Source: Acanthaster planci (taxonomy: Eukaryota > Echinodermata > Asteroidea > Valvatida > Acanthasteridae). From it: a stretch of 64,000 nt of DNA. The stretch's first letter is position 1, and the number at the start of each line of letters is the position of its first letter. Under the pieces are notes generated by a model, which saw only the letters and a list, made by a program, of their open reading frames with translations, searched no databases and was not told the origin of the DNA. Below are positions 33,501 through 48,500 of this stretch, piece by piece. Made by a program: the position numbers and the translations under genes. Where the stretch lies: NCBI RefSeq assembly GCF_001949145.1, contig NW_019091401.1:259648-323647 (forward strand), given 5' to 3'.

Positions 33501-36500
33501 TGCACAGGGGAACTCATGTCAAATTTTTTTGCCCAATATTGACTGGCAGCTCTTGTGTTTGTACTTTGTAATGGAAGACAATTAAATGTACACACAGGGG
33601 CTTTATCTTTAGCCTAACTTCCAATAAGCAAATTTTCCTGGCACCAAGTTGCATGTACCATATCTGATACATGTGTTGGACTGGCATTGTAATGTTTGTC
33701 AGCAATCAGATGAGTTTGATACCATTCCACAGTCAGTTGGAATGTAAACACTTGAGTGATAGTGGTGAGCGGCTGCACTTTGATTTATTAGTTGCCTGTC
33801 TGGGAAATTAGTGCTTAGTACTGTTTGTATTGACATTAATTGGAAGAAAATTTATGTTTGTTGGTGTACAAAATGTAAATACGGTAATTGCCATGCGTGT
33901 CTGTGAATTTCATCGGCTTAAGTCACTCTATATTTTAAAGTCACTGTTACAAAGGAAAAGTAATATTTATGCTACATGTACATGTAATGTGTGAAGATGT
34001 TCACAAGGGATTATTTTCTGCATTTACCACTCAAACGTTGTTCCTTTATTAATAAAAACTCAAAATTACATCATAATCTAAGTGCATGTGCAACTCATAT
34101 CACCGAACTTGACCAAATAACACAAGTTTGAAAAATACGTTCAAAAAATGCCCAAAGTTACCGTACAACAAATACCATAATCTGTATTGAAATGTACAGG
34201 ATGCATTTACAGTATGTTGCATTTCAAACGAACATAGCTAACTTACTATATTGGCATTGTCTTTGATCACACTTCACAAATACTGATGTACATGTACTCC
34301 AATATTTGAAAGAGTACCAACGAGTAGGAACCATCCATACTATAGGATGACTTCCTTGGGATGTGTTGCCATGGTGATGAAGATCACAGCTAGGATTATC
34401 ACTCTTCTTTACCTTAGGGAGCAGTTGTGGATAATGCACAGGTGACATCAAAATAGTTAATTTGATATGAAGCACTCACATCTGAAAAAGCAAACTCATT
34501 ATTCAGTAACATTGACGGCTAAGCCTTCCTTCGCCACAAATGAACTTTGCACATTGACATACGGGACATGAAGCATCTGTACATTGCATACATACATGTA
34601 CATACTGTACATTTACAGTGCCAGGGCATAAAAATTTTGGTGGTGCCTTGTTTTTAGTACACAATCTTCGCCATGGTGGTATTTACCTATACTTTTTAAA
34701 ATGAATTTGTTGTCATGGGCACGCATTGAGAAATTTGGCTTTGGTTTGATTGTATTCAGCTTTTTATTAGTACTTATTCAGGTGATTTCAAATACAAATT
34801 GATTTTGAATATTTAAAGTGCTGCAGGCTTATGGTACATTATCAGTATCGACAGATCTATCAATACATGTACACATTCATGTGTATGTATGTAATTTTGT
34901 TAGGTTCATGTTATCAAAACCCACTTCTTGGTATTGTAAAGTTTATAGCACACTCAACATTTGTCAAAATAAGGCCACCTCCTTCATGCAGTCAGCCCCA
35001 AACTGACGCGTACCGGTACGTGTGCATGCATGTGTACCCTTCTGTAAGAGTTTATTCCCAGTTAGAAAAATTTGAATGCGTCTTATTCAGTGTCTTAGAA
35101 TACATACATTTTTTGTACTGGCTTCTTTAGGAATATTAACAGTTGAAAACCAAGTGCTAAAAATATGCCAGCTCGGTATGTGATTTGTACTTAAGAGATC
35201 TGAAGTTTAAAAGATGATTAAATACATGTACAGTGTACACCATATTTTGTCTACTGTGAGTAAAAAATAACTGGCCCTTGGAAGTCTGTTCCGAATGACA
35301 GCTATGTGTACTAGTAGCAAAGTATTTCTTCCACAGTACTGGGGTTTTGTGATGCACTAGTAAATATAGCATTGGTATTGGTATTTATATGATGTTTGTG
35401 TATTTCTCTTCCCACTTTATAACAACAATCCTCTCCCATGAACCTGGATGGCAAGCTGCCATTGTGTTTTTGTGGGTAGCTGGTCTCCTGTAATTGATAT
35501 ACATACGTAGTCTCTTGTGTGCCTTCTCCTGATGGATCAGTATCCTCAATATATTAAGGTGTAATTACTGCAGTGTGTCAACATGACACTGGATGAATTC
35601 CCTTGTCCCCCTGAAATATTCATGGCACCATCAAATGTTAATGGAAAAAAGTTCTACTTCCTGTCAAACAAAAACTGAGAGTTTGATTGATTTGTTTTAT
35701 CTTATGTCCTCACTGCTTGCAAAGTGCATTACATTTACACGAACAGTGTATGTTACATGTACTCGTATGTGTGTTCTTTTCCCTTTACATTAGTTCCTCA
35801 TGAATGGTTAAGAGAGAGTGTTGTTGAGGTTTCTTTCCAGTCACTGTTTTCTTAAAGTTCACTGTGCTCTGATGGATTGACCACTTTTTCATCATGTACA
35901 TTATGTTGATGAAGTGACACCAAAGGGGGCTTTTTCAAGTACATTATAAGCTATGAGCAGGCTTTTTGGTTTTGGTGAAATCTTTGGTTTACTCTAAATT
36001 TACCCAATCCAAAACGCGCCCTCCTATTGTGTCCATCATGCTTTAAAAAGGCTAATAGTTTGGCTGACACAGACAGTAACCTGTACTTCTAAACGTGTAC
36101 ATGTACGTGTACACATACTGTACCATACTGTCTGTAGATTTGTGGTGTTGAATAAAACCACCATTCGATTCACAAGAATTTCTGTCAAATATAAAATCTT
36201 GCATGAATCTGAAAAGCTTAGATGTAAATAAGTCCCAGCCAAGCTACATGGTCTTGTTTGCTTTGTGGACAATTGGCTGGTGTTTGCTTTAGCACCTTGT
36301 TGCTTACTGTCATCCTTTTGTTGTGGGTCTGTCCTGTTTGTTGGCCCATTCCTACCCTGTGTGAGTGGAAGCAACCATCAACCTAGGGTACTTCATCAGG
36401 TGTAGTGGTCCTGTTTCTCTATGTGTTCTCAGTACTTAAGCAGGAATAAATGTGTATTTACCCTTCAATCACATCCTGGGTCACAAAAATAATGATTGTG

Positions 36501-39500
36501 TGAAATGCAGTGAAAAAATACGTATAGCTGAATTGTCATTCCTGACAGGGTGAATGTACACCCTTGTAAGATAACCACTGGTATGGTACTGAACACGTTT
36601 ACATTTTAAGTTTCCTCTCTGTCCAGGTTTGTAGGCAAAATGTTTTTACTTTTGTCTTACAAGTTAAGTAACTGTTGTCTCAAAATTCAAAACAGTCATT
36701 GATTTTCAAGCTTGCTGTATAGTTTTCAAAAATAAGAGAATTGAAAAGTAAACAAAATCTGTTGATTGTTTGATATATGTTTAATGAACAATTGTACATT
36801 CCAAGGTAAATTGATTGATTTGGAAACGATGGCAAATTTTTGACAAGTTGATGTGCATCAACAAATAATAAAATCTGTAAATTTTGCAAGAATGACGTTG
36901 CCATAACATTGTGGTTCTGACCTACGTCTGTCTGTGATGTGAATTCCTTTGATTCTTTCATGAAATAGACTTTCTAGTGATAGTGATGATACTGCTGTTT
37001 ACATTTCAGACCAGAAAGCAAGGGAAGGGAGTTCGCCTTGAAGTTGAAGAAGGACCAAATTCTGGCATTTCCAGACAGGTAGGCCAATCCACAGTGGCAA
37101 TGTTTGTAATTGTTTAATCATTAATAGTCATCAGCTTACAGTAAACAGTTTGATTGTTTGTGGTACTTCCATTTAACAGTCATTTGCAAAAGTTAAGGAC
37201 CACCCATATAAAATTCATATTCATTAACCTGAAGAAAAACCAGACTTAAACCAGTCAGTCGTGGCAGCTTATGTTTATTTTCAGTGTGTAACCTTAGTAT
37301 CTCAGTTGAACAGCTATTTTGACTACATTTTCACGATATGAAATGTTAACAGTCTAATATTTAGTGTTCCCTCCTTTATTTCTGATTACTTAAAGACTGG
37401 CTTTTTTTTACCCATGCTGCCCTACAGACAAAATGTCACACGAGACCTGCCTTTGCAAAAAATATCATTCAAATGGTATAGCACTACTCTGATGTTATGC
37501 ACCGCTGTAAAAAAATGTTGAGTAACCATTCAATGAGACCATGTAATGCAGACCCAGTGACACAAATACCGATAAAATTCCAGGTGGCCTTAAACTTTAG
37601 CAAATGACTGTACAGCAATGAAAAAGTTGGCAATGAAGAATGATGTCTCTGGCTGGGCCTACACACAGTAGAACTTATATATCCTCACTTGCAGCTTTGT
37701 TGCAATTACAGTAAAATCCTCAAGGCACATTTGTGTTGTTTCCCATATCCTTTTCACCAGGTCCTGGTATTTAACATTAAAGTGCCTTCTGTGAAAGCTC
37801 CCTGTGTAGACAAGAAATTTCTCATTTCTCAAAAAAACAAATTGTAGTGTGATGCATTATGATCTTGTATGTTCCTATAGCGCCCATGTAAATTTTCTTT
37901 GTTTTCTGCTTTCCAATAAGAAAATGTGTTGTAAGAAGCAGGCACTGACTTCTTAACCCCCCCACGTCCTGTAAAATCTGTCAGAAGATCAGAGAGGATT
38001 AGAGAGATTGAACCCAACCACTATACAGTAGACTTGGTACCCTTTTAAATTTAAGTGCAATTCGATTTCTGCATAGTTTGAGAATTTGGGTAGATTCAGG
38101 ATAGTTCATAGTCAGAAGTCAGGGTTATCCAAATTTATTGTAATTTTCATTCATCATACTCTCTGGTTTTTAAAAATCTTTAAATGTACCTGAAGGCTGA
38201 GAGTAGCAAGACACATCTGTGAGGTTTACGTCAGCACTGCAATGCTGCACGACTACATGTATAGTTGCTCATTGAAGTCTGCCATCGTATCCAAAGAAGA
38301 AAAGGCTGAGGTAATTTTAAAAAGTATTTGCAGCTTCTTAAACGCACATGTACATGTCCATATACTGTACATGTGTGTGTACCACTATATCATAGGGCTG
38401 AATCAATTTGAATAATTCACTATTTGAATATTCGACCTTCAATTTGATCGAATATCCGAATATTCGGTCGCACTGACTTGCAGAGTATTGATGAACTAAG
38501 GATATACAAAATTAGTTGCAATAACACTCTATGTTGTCCATTATGATCAATATAACAGCTTCTCACATCTAGGAGTATCTCCAGCCACAATTTTGCAAGA
38601 TCGAAGAGATGAACAAGACCTCTTGCCCTGTTGAAAATGTCTATTCCTTTAAATTGTTTAATGCATAAGTTACTTTCGAAATCGTTGTAAGATTTCTGAA
38701 TTTTTTCATTTGAATCTGCTTGAAACAAGCCTCCATAGTGCAATTTTTCCCATTTAAAACAAAAGAAAATTCTTCCTTCCTTTTCATGAATTTTGCATTC
38801 GAATATTCAAATTAAAAAATATTCAAATATTCGACAGTCGATCAAATATTCGGTTATTCGGATATTTGGCACAGCCCTACTGTATCATAGAAATATTACT
38901 TCTTCAATCAAATTCTTACTGGTATTTCTTTCTCTTAAAGCACACAACTTTGCTGCTGTTTTTGTCTTTAATCATTCAAACGGCTGTATTCAGTGAGCAA
39001 AAGAAGTCTGGCAGTATACCCAAGCTTTACAAATCTTCAGCCATGCTTTAAGACGCAGGTGTGGGGTGTTAAAAACTAATATTAAATTCATAGAAGAGAC
39101 CTGTGACTTACATTAATCAGGAATAGGTCATACCCCATCGTACACGCACATGTGTTAGTGTAATATCTAAGTGTAATATCCAAGATTTGTTTTTTTATTA
39201 CCCCATACCAGGCTGAAAGTGCAACTACAATGTTATGGTGTACATGTACATGTTTAGAGCTTTGTTGAGTATTGTGGTCCCTTCTCTTTTCAACGTTTCC
39301 TTTCAATTCCAGTTTTTCAACTCCATATTCATCATCTTTCATTTTCAGTATCACAGTGTGTGTATCACCGCAACAAATCCTGACAAAATTCCCCTCCTGC
39401 AATAAAATCCTGCATTACTTGCACACGTAAGGCCAGTAAATGTTTTTGTGACCGTGGGGATAGAACTTTGTATAATAACACAAACCGTCATAACCTTTTA

Positions 39501-42500
39501 TACTAATAGAACTTAAGTTGTTACAGAGCAAACTGTGGTGTGCATTGGGGTGAATAATCCTTTTGCACCGGATTAGTGGCCCACCAATTAGATGAAGACA
39601 CATGCTGGCATACCGGTAGTACAAACAATATGATGTACATGTATGTATGCAACATTTTCATTTTCAGCCATACATGTACAGTACTGGTATGTGCATATAT
39701 AATGAACTGTTTTCAAGAATTGCAGATTAAAGAGAACTTAACGGATAATCATAAATTCACAGTGAAACTGCATACATTTTTTTCATTGACATCACAAAAT
39801 TTCACTTTTTCTTTGCTTGAAATTCAAAGTGTTTAAGTGTGCAAATACAAGGCCATTATACCAGTATGTCCGCACTTAAAACAGTGCAGCCAATTCACTA
39901 ATGTATTTTTTGGGGGGGAGGACTTGGTTTACATTATTTTTAAACATTCTGAGATTTGTGTTTGATATATAAATTAAATAATTTATTTGCTCTCAAATAC
40001 TTGATTAGACCTACATGTACATGTAAATATGAAGTTGAATAGTGATTTGCATACATACATGTTCATCCACATGTACATGTACATGTATGTTTATGCAAAC
40101 AATTTCAAAAAAGAAAATTTTCATGGTATTAAATTAGCCAGAAGAAGTGTGCATGTATGTGAAAATACGGTATTATTCGATATACTTTCATTGATCATAA
40201 TATGGCAAGTGTACCGATACGTGTACATGTAGCTTTCAGACAAGTGCTGATATTTGGTCGTGGATTAGCAAGAGTAATTGACCTTGTCTTGGTCAGTGCG
40301 TACAGATTGAAAATGAGCTCATCAGAAAGTTTAAGATGTTGTGAATGAAGGGTCAAGATGCATCTGACTCCCTGTACATACATGTGTAAATTCATGTAAA
40401 ATTGGGAAAGGGATGTGGAGGGATGTGGAAACATACATTGTACATGTATTAATGTTATATTAATCATAGTGAGGCTGAAATATTAATGAGGGAAGTTGAG
40501 GTACATGGACAGTACAGTGTACCCATGTGTTGCAAATTAAATAAAACAGTCATTGTGTAATTTTTAGAAACATTGTAGATGTTTTTCAGCGCTGCATTCT
40601 GAGAATATTTTACACGACATGTCATATAAAAGTCCACGTTTTGCTTCCTTTTTCTTGTTTTGTCTTGCACTTCATCATGTAGAGGTGTGCATCAGAACAA
40701 AGTAACAGAGTACCTAATCATTTGATGTCAGGAACTGGTTCCAAATGATGAGAGTGGACACTCACAGCTAGATGTAGAAATGATTACATTAGCAGAGTTC
40801 ATGTTGAACTTTATATTCATTTTGACGTGTTACAAATTACACAGCATGATGCTTGTACCAGTACAACAGCACAATGCAGAGAAATTTACTTATTTACTTT
40901 CACATTGGAAAAAAAAATGAGTGGGTCTTCTGATTCCAACTTAGGTAGTATGATATCCGGTACTTCACGTGCTTCCATTAAACATCATAAATGGGCAGAT
41001 GAATAGACAGCAGTAATTTAAGGTTTGAAGTCCAAAGGAGCTTTCTAGGAATTGGCAAGTTTTTATTTGTTTATGTCTTTTTCCCTTTTTTTGTTGCGTT
41101 TCGTTTTTGAGTACCTGAGTATTAAATGCACACTGCTACCGTTACTTGGTTGGATTTCTGTTGCCCTTATAAAACTTGATTTGAATATTAACAGTAGATA
41201 CATGTACTTTAACGGAACAATCGTGTCAATAGCTGACAGCACCTTTAAAGTGTACATGTAGCTGCAATTTGAATAAATTTTTCTTAAACACATTATTTCT
41301 TAAACTTTAAATTCTTCTTCAATATGGAAACTCTTTTACCATCCTATTTTGAAAAGTGCCCCCTATTAAACAATTGAAATTATTCATGCTTTCCTGGACA
41401 ACTGAGGGTGTTGATGCTTTGAAGTCATCGAGGGAATACAGAATTCAGTGTATAAGCTTTTCTGTTCAAATTTTGAACCCAGAATTTATTTATTGACAAT
41501 ATTCTGAGAAGTGTATTAATGGTTGCTTATTGCTATGCAAAGAATCACCCTCAGCAGCAAAAAAGGGAGAAAACTGAATTCAGCAAAGTCTACAAAAATG
41601 TGGTACTTTTTTGTTTAAAAACCATAACATTGAGACTTCTTCCTTAGATGACATCACAGTTTTGCTCATGAATATGTAAATATCACTAGCAGAGAAGTAA
41701 AGAACTCAGTAAATAGTGAAACTACCTAACTGCTGTGTTGACTACTAGTGAAAATAGTTAACTGAGACACAGAGGTGCATTTTGAAGGTTTGTATTGGAA
41801 CAAAATCGATTGCCGCTACACCTTAAAGCTTTCCCACCCAAAATGATTGAACAAAATTGTGGCTGACATTAAGCTGTGCCTGTTATGTACGTGAAACCAC
41901 TATGTCACAATACTCCAACCAACCACGCACTTAATGGTACTCTGTACTGCACCTGTGTGATGTGTTGACTGTGGAATTTAATTTGATTGCCCTCCCTTGC
42001 CACAGGAAACGCTCTGCTTCCAGTTTCGCGGGCTGTAATTTTTAAAAACTTGCCTGTAATTAAAAGGAGCAGATTGTTGGTTGAAAGTATTTTTGTATGT
42101 ACATGTATCTGCAGACGTAATGTAGGTTCTTTGTGTATGGAAAGCACCATGTTCATGTCGTACTGACATTCGTCATGGAAATGCAATTTGTTGCAAAGAT
42201 GAAATAGGCAGTAACGACCATCATTTCTGGGCTACACACAAAGGCCAATTACCATATATACAAGAGGGAGGATCTGCCTTCTTTCACCATGTTCGCTCGA
42301 GCGTGGGTCGAGAATAATAGCTGAAAAGGGGGCAGAAGATCTCAATTTTTACGGCATTTCTAGCCGCGTCCCGGCATGAAGGGGTTAAATTGGCTTATTT
42401 GACCTGTCAATTAAACCTGTAGTCTTAAGTTTTGCATTAGTTTGCTGTTGGTTTTTTTAGTTTTGCTTACTTTGCAAAACATTTGTTATTGCCCATACCT

Positions 42501-45500
42501 GAAAATCAGTGATCAACTGGACATTGGGTCATTATCCGATAGCACAACAAAAAGTTGAACTAACAGCATTGCTTACAATTCATGGTGAATTGCCTATAAA
42601 TTGTATGGCATTTGCCAGACATGTCAGACAGGAACTCCCATGTGTCCACTCTCTTTCATCTTCAACAGGGAGATGACAGAAATTGTGTGAGCCCAACAAG
42701 CCAGTGGTAGTCTGGTTCTTACCAAATATCTTTTAGTCCCTGTTCCAACCACTATCTTCCTGTTGAATGGATAAAGGTCTCAATGGTGCTTATCAAACTT
42801 CTTTTTGTTGTGGGCCATGGCCGTAACTGACAAAGTACTGGTACTGTTTGTGTAGTGATCTGATTATTGTGACTGGCCCCCATGATATGAGTGGCAAGGC
42901 CATTTAGTTTTACAGCTCTAGGAAGAGCAATCTGAACTTTCATTTGATGTGTAATTGCTCAGCTTGGTATTCCGTTAAACATTGGGCATGGGCAATTGTA
43001 GGGTTCACATTGATTTACATTGTGCAAGATTCTTTGAAAGGCTCTTAACTCTGGTAATTCGCAACTAATTTTGTTAGGGTTGCACATGTGACAAATGGCA
43101 AACAGTGGAGTAACTACAGTGTATAGGATGTGGTTGGGCATGGGGGCACAGCCACCCCCTGCTGATTGAGGCCTGTGCCCCCATGTGTCCCCCCCGCTTA
43201 CAAATTAGACAAGGGGAAAATCTTGTGATGGTCAATGTTTCAAGTACATGTACATGTATGACCAAACTGAATGAGTGCCCCCCCTCCAGAAAATGAGGGC
43301 CCCCATGTGCCCCCCCTGCAAGATGTTCCCTGTTAGCTGATGGCAAATGCAACAAATGGAAAAAAGAATTAAAATGTTCATGAGTTCCCTCAAGGCTTTT
43401 ATTCATGACAAATGAAATAGGGCTTCCCATTTTTAAATAGGGACCACCCAGACATCAGAGGCTATGGATCCTCAGCAGGAACTGTTGACATTACTTTGTG
43501 GTCTACCTGTAAGTCACATGAGCCAAGGGGAAGGAGAGGCCCACTAAACATAATAATCCTTGCCCCAAGCCCCACCCTATACTCCAGAAATTGAAAAAAA
43601 ATCCTAAAAATTGCTGGGTGTGTTAAAAAAACCCAAACCCCATGAGTTCTGTTGTATTCGCTTACATGTAGTTTACAGATATACCATCACCTTTGATTTC
43701 TCTTCTACACTGAGTACGACAAAGTTTCAAGCTTTTCTTTGTAATTGGTCACATCCTTAAGGTTATTAGTAATAATGGGTACAAGGAGAAACTGTATAAA
43801 GGCAAACTTAAGAAACCTGAGACTGTTGCTTGGAAAAATTTATCAGCTGTCTAAAAACTGGATGCCAAATATGTCTTCTTTTAGAGTTGTACCTTAACTT
43901 CGACTAGTAGTACTTTAATGGATCAAAATTTTTTTGGAATAAACTTTTTTGTGAAATTGTTGGAGGATATACTAATGGAAAGGATGGAAGGAGGTGAGGC
44001 AGCTTTGATGTTCTGTCAAGTCTTTGGTGGGTTGAGAACTGATCCCATGACTTCGTCCTTCGAAATCCAGACTTACATGTATACAATGTACATGTAACTC
44101 TGTCCCTGCATGCAGCCCACTGTATTGAAGGAGTTTACAGGTATTTAATTCAAGTTACAGGGGCATTGACTGATGACTAAGGCTCTGTATTGATTAACTG
44201 GATTATCGACTTAGCTGTGAAGCAAAACATCTTTTCATTGGTGGTCTGATCAACAGTGGGAGAATCAATGAGCAAATGTAACAGATGTAGGCAGGCAAAC
44301 TGCTGTTTGTGTGTAAACAGCCCTTTCTCATGAATTTGCTTAATAGCAAGCTGTGTCACGAACCAGCAATTAGGCCACTGATACTGCTTTAAGAACCTGT
44401 TTAGTGCTGGTACGTATTTTTCTCTGTCTTTGTTTTTTTTTTATTGATAGTGCAGAAACAAATTAGTATATTTTATTGTCTTAATGTACAGTACATCAAC
44501 TCATTTTGTCTCAGAATATGTACGGTGTACATACTTTGATTGCCCTTTTCAGATAGCCCTTCATCTGATGTCTTTTAACCACGGATCGCCACTGAGTACA
44601 AGTACAGTGTACATGTACTTTCTTGATCAGTGCCTTCTATTTATAGCTGTTAATTTACTCTTGCAATTACTGCATGAAGCCATACAATTAGCATTAGCTT
44701 TGAAAGGAGAGGGAGGTACTAGTATTTAGATATGAGAATAAATAAGATGAGTGCAGTGAATGTATGTTTTTTTTCCTCTGTGAACACTTTTGAAAGATGA
44801 GTGAGATTTCTCAGCTTTTTTGTTTTGGAGTTCAGCTTGTTTTCCTCACTGGCAGTTTACCAAAGTGTTAGGAAATTTTCACAGTTCTTCTTCTTTATGC
44901 CTTTTTCAGCTGTTTTCAGCTATTTTTATCATTGTTCAATTTCAACCCTGGAAAGAGTTTTATATCCAGCTGATTAGGGTATTCAGTAGTGTTACTGCTG
45001 GACTTGTGTACTGGTACATATGCGGAAGTGAAGGAAGTACATGTATGTATATTATATTACCTATGTGTATTATATTACCTTATCAATAATAAATCAACGG
45101 GTGCTTTCTGTCCCAAAGGGTGAAATTAATACTTGGACAGTTTGTTTTTATGTTTTTGTTTTTCTTGGTGTATTGGCAGAGAGGTAGGAAGTGCTAGAGC
45201 CTAGTGAAATTTGTAACATACTGTATACAGTGTAAGTCACCTGACTGTCTTGGCTATTTAGAAAATTTATACATATATGTGTACCACCAAAAATACAAAA
45301 AGAAAACAGAAAAAGAGAAAAAAGACCCCCCTGGAAAAGAAAGCAAAGAAAGAAATTTCTAAAGGACTTGTTGGCTTATGGAAATGTATGTACACTGTAC
45401 TGTATGGGCAGCCAGAGAGGGTTTTAGACCTTAATACAGTCCAGGTATCAAGACAAAATGTTAGAGCACATCAGAGAATGAAATCAAACACCCAAAATGC

Positions 45501-48500
45501 TTCCACATCATCAGATTTTAATTTTCCCATACATGTACTGTATATCAAGGTCTCATGAGATACTGAATGAAAAGTCAAATTCTGTTACTCTGAATACACA
45601 TTTGGTAAGGAAGAACATGTACATGTGTACCGTATTAGTACATGTACATGTACATGTACATGCACTACTAGTGATTGACTACATGTCAATATTATCTATC
45701 TTATTTAAACAACTAGGCCTGGTCTATAAAACTACATGTATTTTGCTGGGTTTTTCTAAAAATTCAATAAATTGAATGGTCAGAAAATGACATTGCATAT
45801 CAGACTGTAACTTTAACTGCTCTGTACATTGCCTGTGTACACGTGTATATAAATTGTACAGCTGAATTCTAAAAAAGTTCAATTATGAATCGGTAATGCA
45901 AGAGCTTTCCTTCTTTTGACACAAAGACCTTCACAAACTCCCAAGTAGGTTTAAGGCTTAACATACATTTTGTAGGTCATAAAATCAGTGATTGGATGGG
46001 GTGTTTTGTAGGATTTGCGTGGTGGTGGTGAGCATCCTTGAAAAGGCTTTTGTGAACTCAGTACTTTACAAAAGTGAATGATTCCACATGGAATGCCAGA
46101 TGGATGTATGTGGGTTTAAGGTACAAGGAATTAAGAAGATTTTACTCTTAATTTGTACAGTACAGCATACATATACATGAACATGTACAATGTGGTGATA
46201 TGTATGGTTCTTGTCTGGATCATACATTGTGTCTAAGTGGTAATGGTTCTACATCTATAGTATAGCATATTGTAAAAGCAAGGTGTTAAGCAATCACTCA
46301 ATTTTCCTGAATTCCCTTCAAACAAGTGCTTACTTTGGATGAGAAATGAATTGAGACCTTTGCATGTGTAAGTCTAAGCACTTGTTCAAAGGGAATTCAG
46401 GAAAACTGAGTGAGTGCTAAATACCTTGCTTTTACAATATGCTGTACTATACATGTAGAAACATTAAGTTACAAATGTTTGGATGAGAAATGAAACTGAG
46501 ACGTTTACAAGTGTAAGTCTTATATTTTGGCTTAAGTACGAGTATGTGTATAGTTAAAATAAATGTAACCTTTTAAATACTTTCTGTCCGAAATAATTTT
46601 GTAAATAAAGATCATTTGAAAACCAAAGAAACAAGAACAAACGTACAAATCTTTCAGAGCCATGCTATGCCTGTTGGACGGGCCAAAATATCAGCATTTT
46701 GGATGAAGACTTAAAGTGCTTGGGAGAACTACTGGTAGACATTGCATATGATTGCAATAGAAACTTGCATACAGACCGTATTCCTTGAAATGGGTACCTT
46801 TGCAGTGTACAGACTACAGTGTAATTCAACATTTTATGAACCTGTTACATGTACATGTATACATGTACGTGTACATAGTATATAAATTTAGGAAAGACTA
46901 GAGGTTAAAACAAGCACAGACTGTTTCGGCGTTTTGAGAAAGCACTTCAAAAAATATAACTATGAAAATATCAGAACAAAAAGTGAACATTAATATTTCA
47001 TTAATGTTACCTAATTCAATCAGATTGACAAGAGTGCTGAACATTGGCTCTTGGAAAATGAAGTATTCAAAAATCAATTAAAAAATTATGATGACTTCAT
47101 CATGACGTCATAAATTCAGCCAAAAATTTTATCAAGGCTGTAACTTTTATGATGATCAAACATCTCAAAGTTACTGAAATTGTGGCTTGAAAACGTGTAC
47201 AGTCAGTGGGCTTAAAGAAATATTAAAAAATCATTAATAAATCAGATGATTACAATTATTTTTGTGTCAGGGTTTTTTTTTGGCTATCATTTTGATAACG
47301 AGCAAACATCGCAAAGTTACCAAAATGGTGGTTTGAAAATGTGTACAAAGTCAATGTGCTAAAAACACCTATGCAGAGAAGCTGCTCCTTTAAGATGATG
47401 TCACATGATTTCCGTTTAAACTGAAAGCATTTTATGAAATATTACTTGATATTTATACTCTTGGGTATATTTCTATTAAAATAACATAGCGTAAAATATA
47501 AGATTTCTCTCGTTCTCATAGTAATCTTAAGCCGGAATTAATGACTACTCACTCATGAGTTTTCATTTGTAAAATGTGTACAAAACCTATGGAAAAAACT
47601 TTAGCTTTAATTTAAGGTCGTGTGACCCCTAATAATGTGATTTTGACAATTTTTCCCTGGGAGTCTCTTCATGATGGACTTCAAGTGTACATTTAAAGAA
47701 ATAAGTCAGATTGACCAGAGTGCTGAAGACACATCAATTTAAAAATAGGTGATGACATCATCACGACGTCATAAATTTAACAAAATCTTTTATCAGGGTC
47801 TTCATTGTCTGTAACTTTGATGATGATCAAACATCTCAAAATTACCCAAATGGTGGCTTGAAAACGTGTACAAAGTCAATTGGCTAAAACACGCATGTAG
47901 AGAAACTGCCCCTGTCGGTTGATGTCACATGATTTGCGTTTAAACTGAAAAATTTTTGTGAAATATTACTTGATGTCTTGACTCTTGGGTACATTTGCAA
48001 TCGAACGGAAGTGAAATTTAGTCTTGTTTATCTTTCATTCTGGTAGTAATTCTCTGTCGAAGTTGAAGACTACTCACTCATTAAACTCAATAACAGTGTG
48101 TAGTAGAAAAACGTGTACAATCCCCACAGCAAAAAATTAAATATTCAGAAATCAATAACAAATGAGATGATGACGTCATCATTACAAATTTGTTCTACAC
48201 ATTTCCTTGGATAATTGTCTGAAGTTCTGCCAAGTTGGAAGTCGATCAGATTTAGTTAACTGCCAAAGTCGATTGATGGGAGAACGTGTACAAACCCCAT
48301 GGGAAACAATTAAATATTAAAAAGTCAATAAACAATTTTCGTGATGACATCATCATCACAAATTTGTTCCACACAAATCCTTGGATGGTTGTCTGAAGGT
48401 CTTCCAAGTTAGAAGTTGATTGGGATTAAGCAAATTGCCAAAGTCGACTGGTTGAAGGATGATGACTGAAAAAGAAAAAAAAAGATAAAAAAGTTGAATG

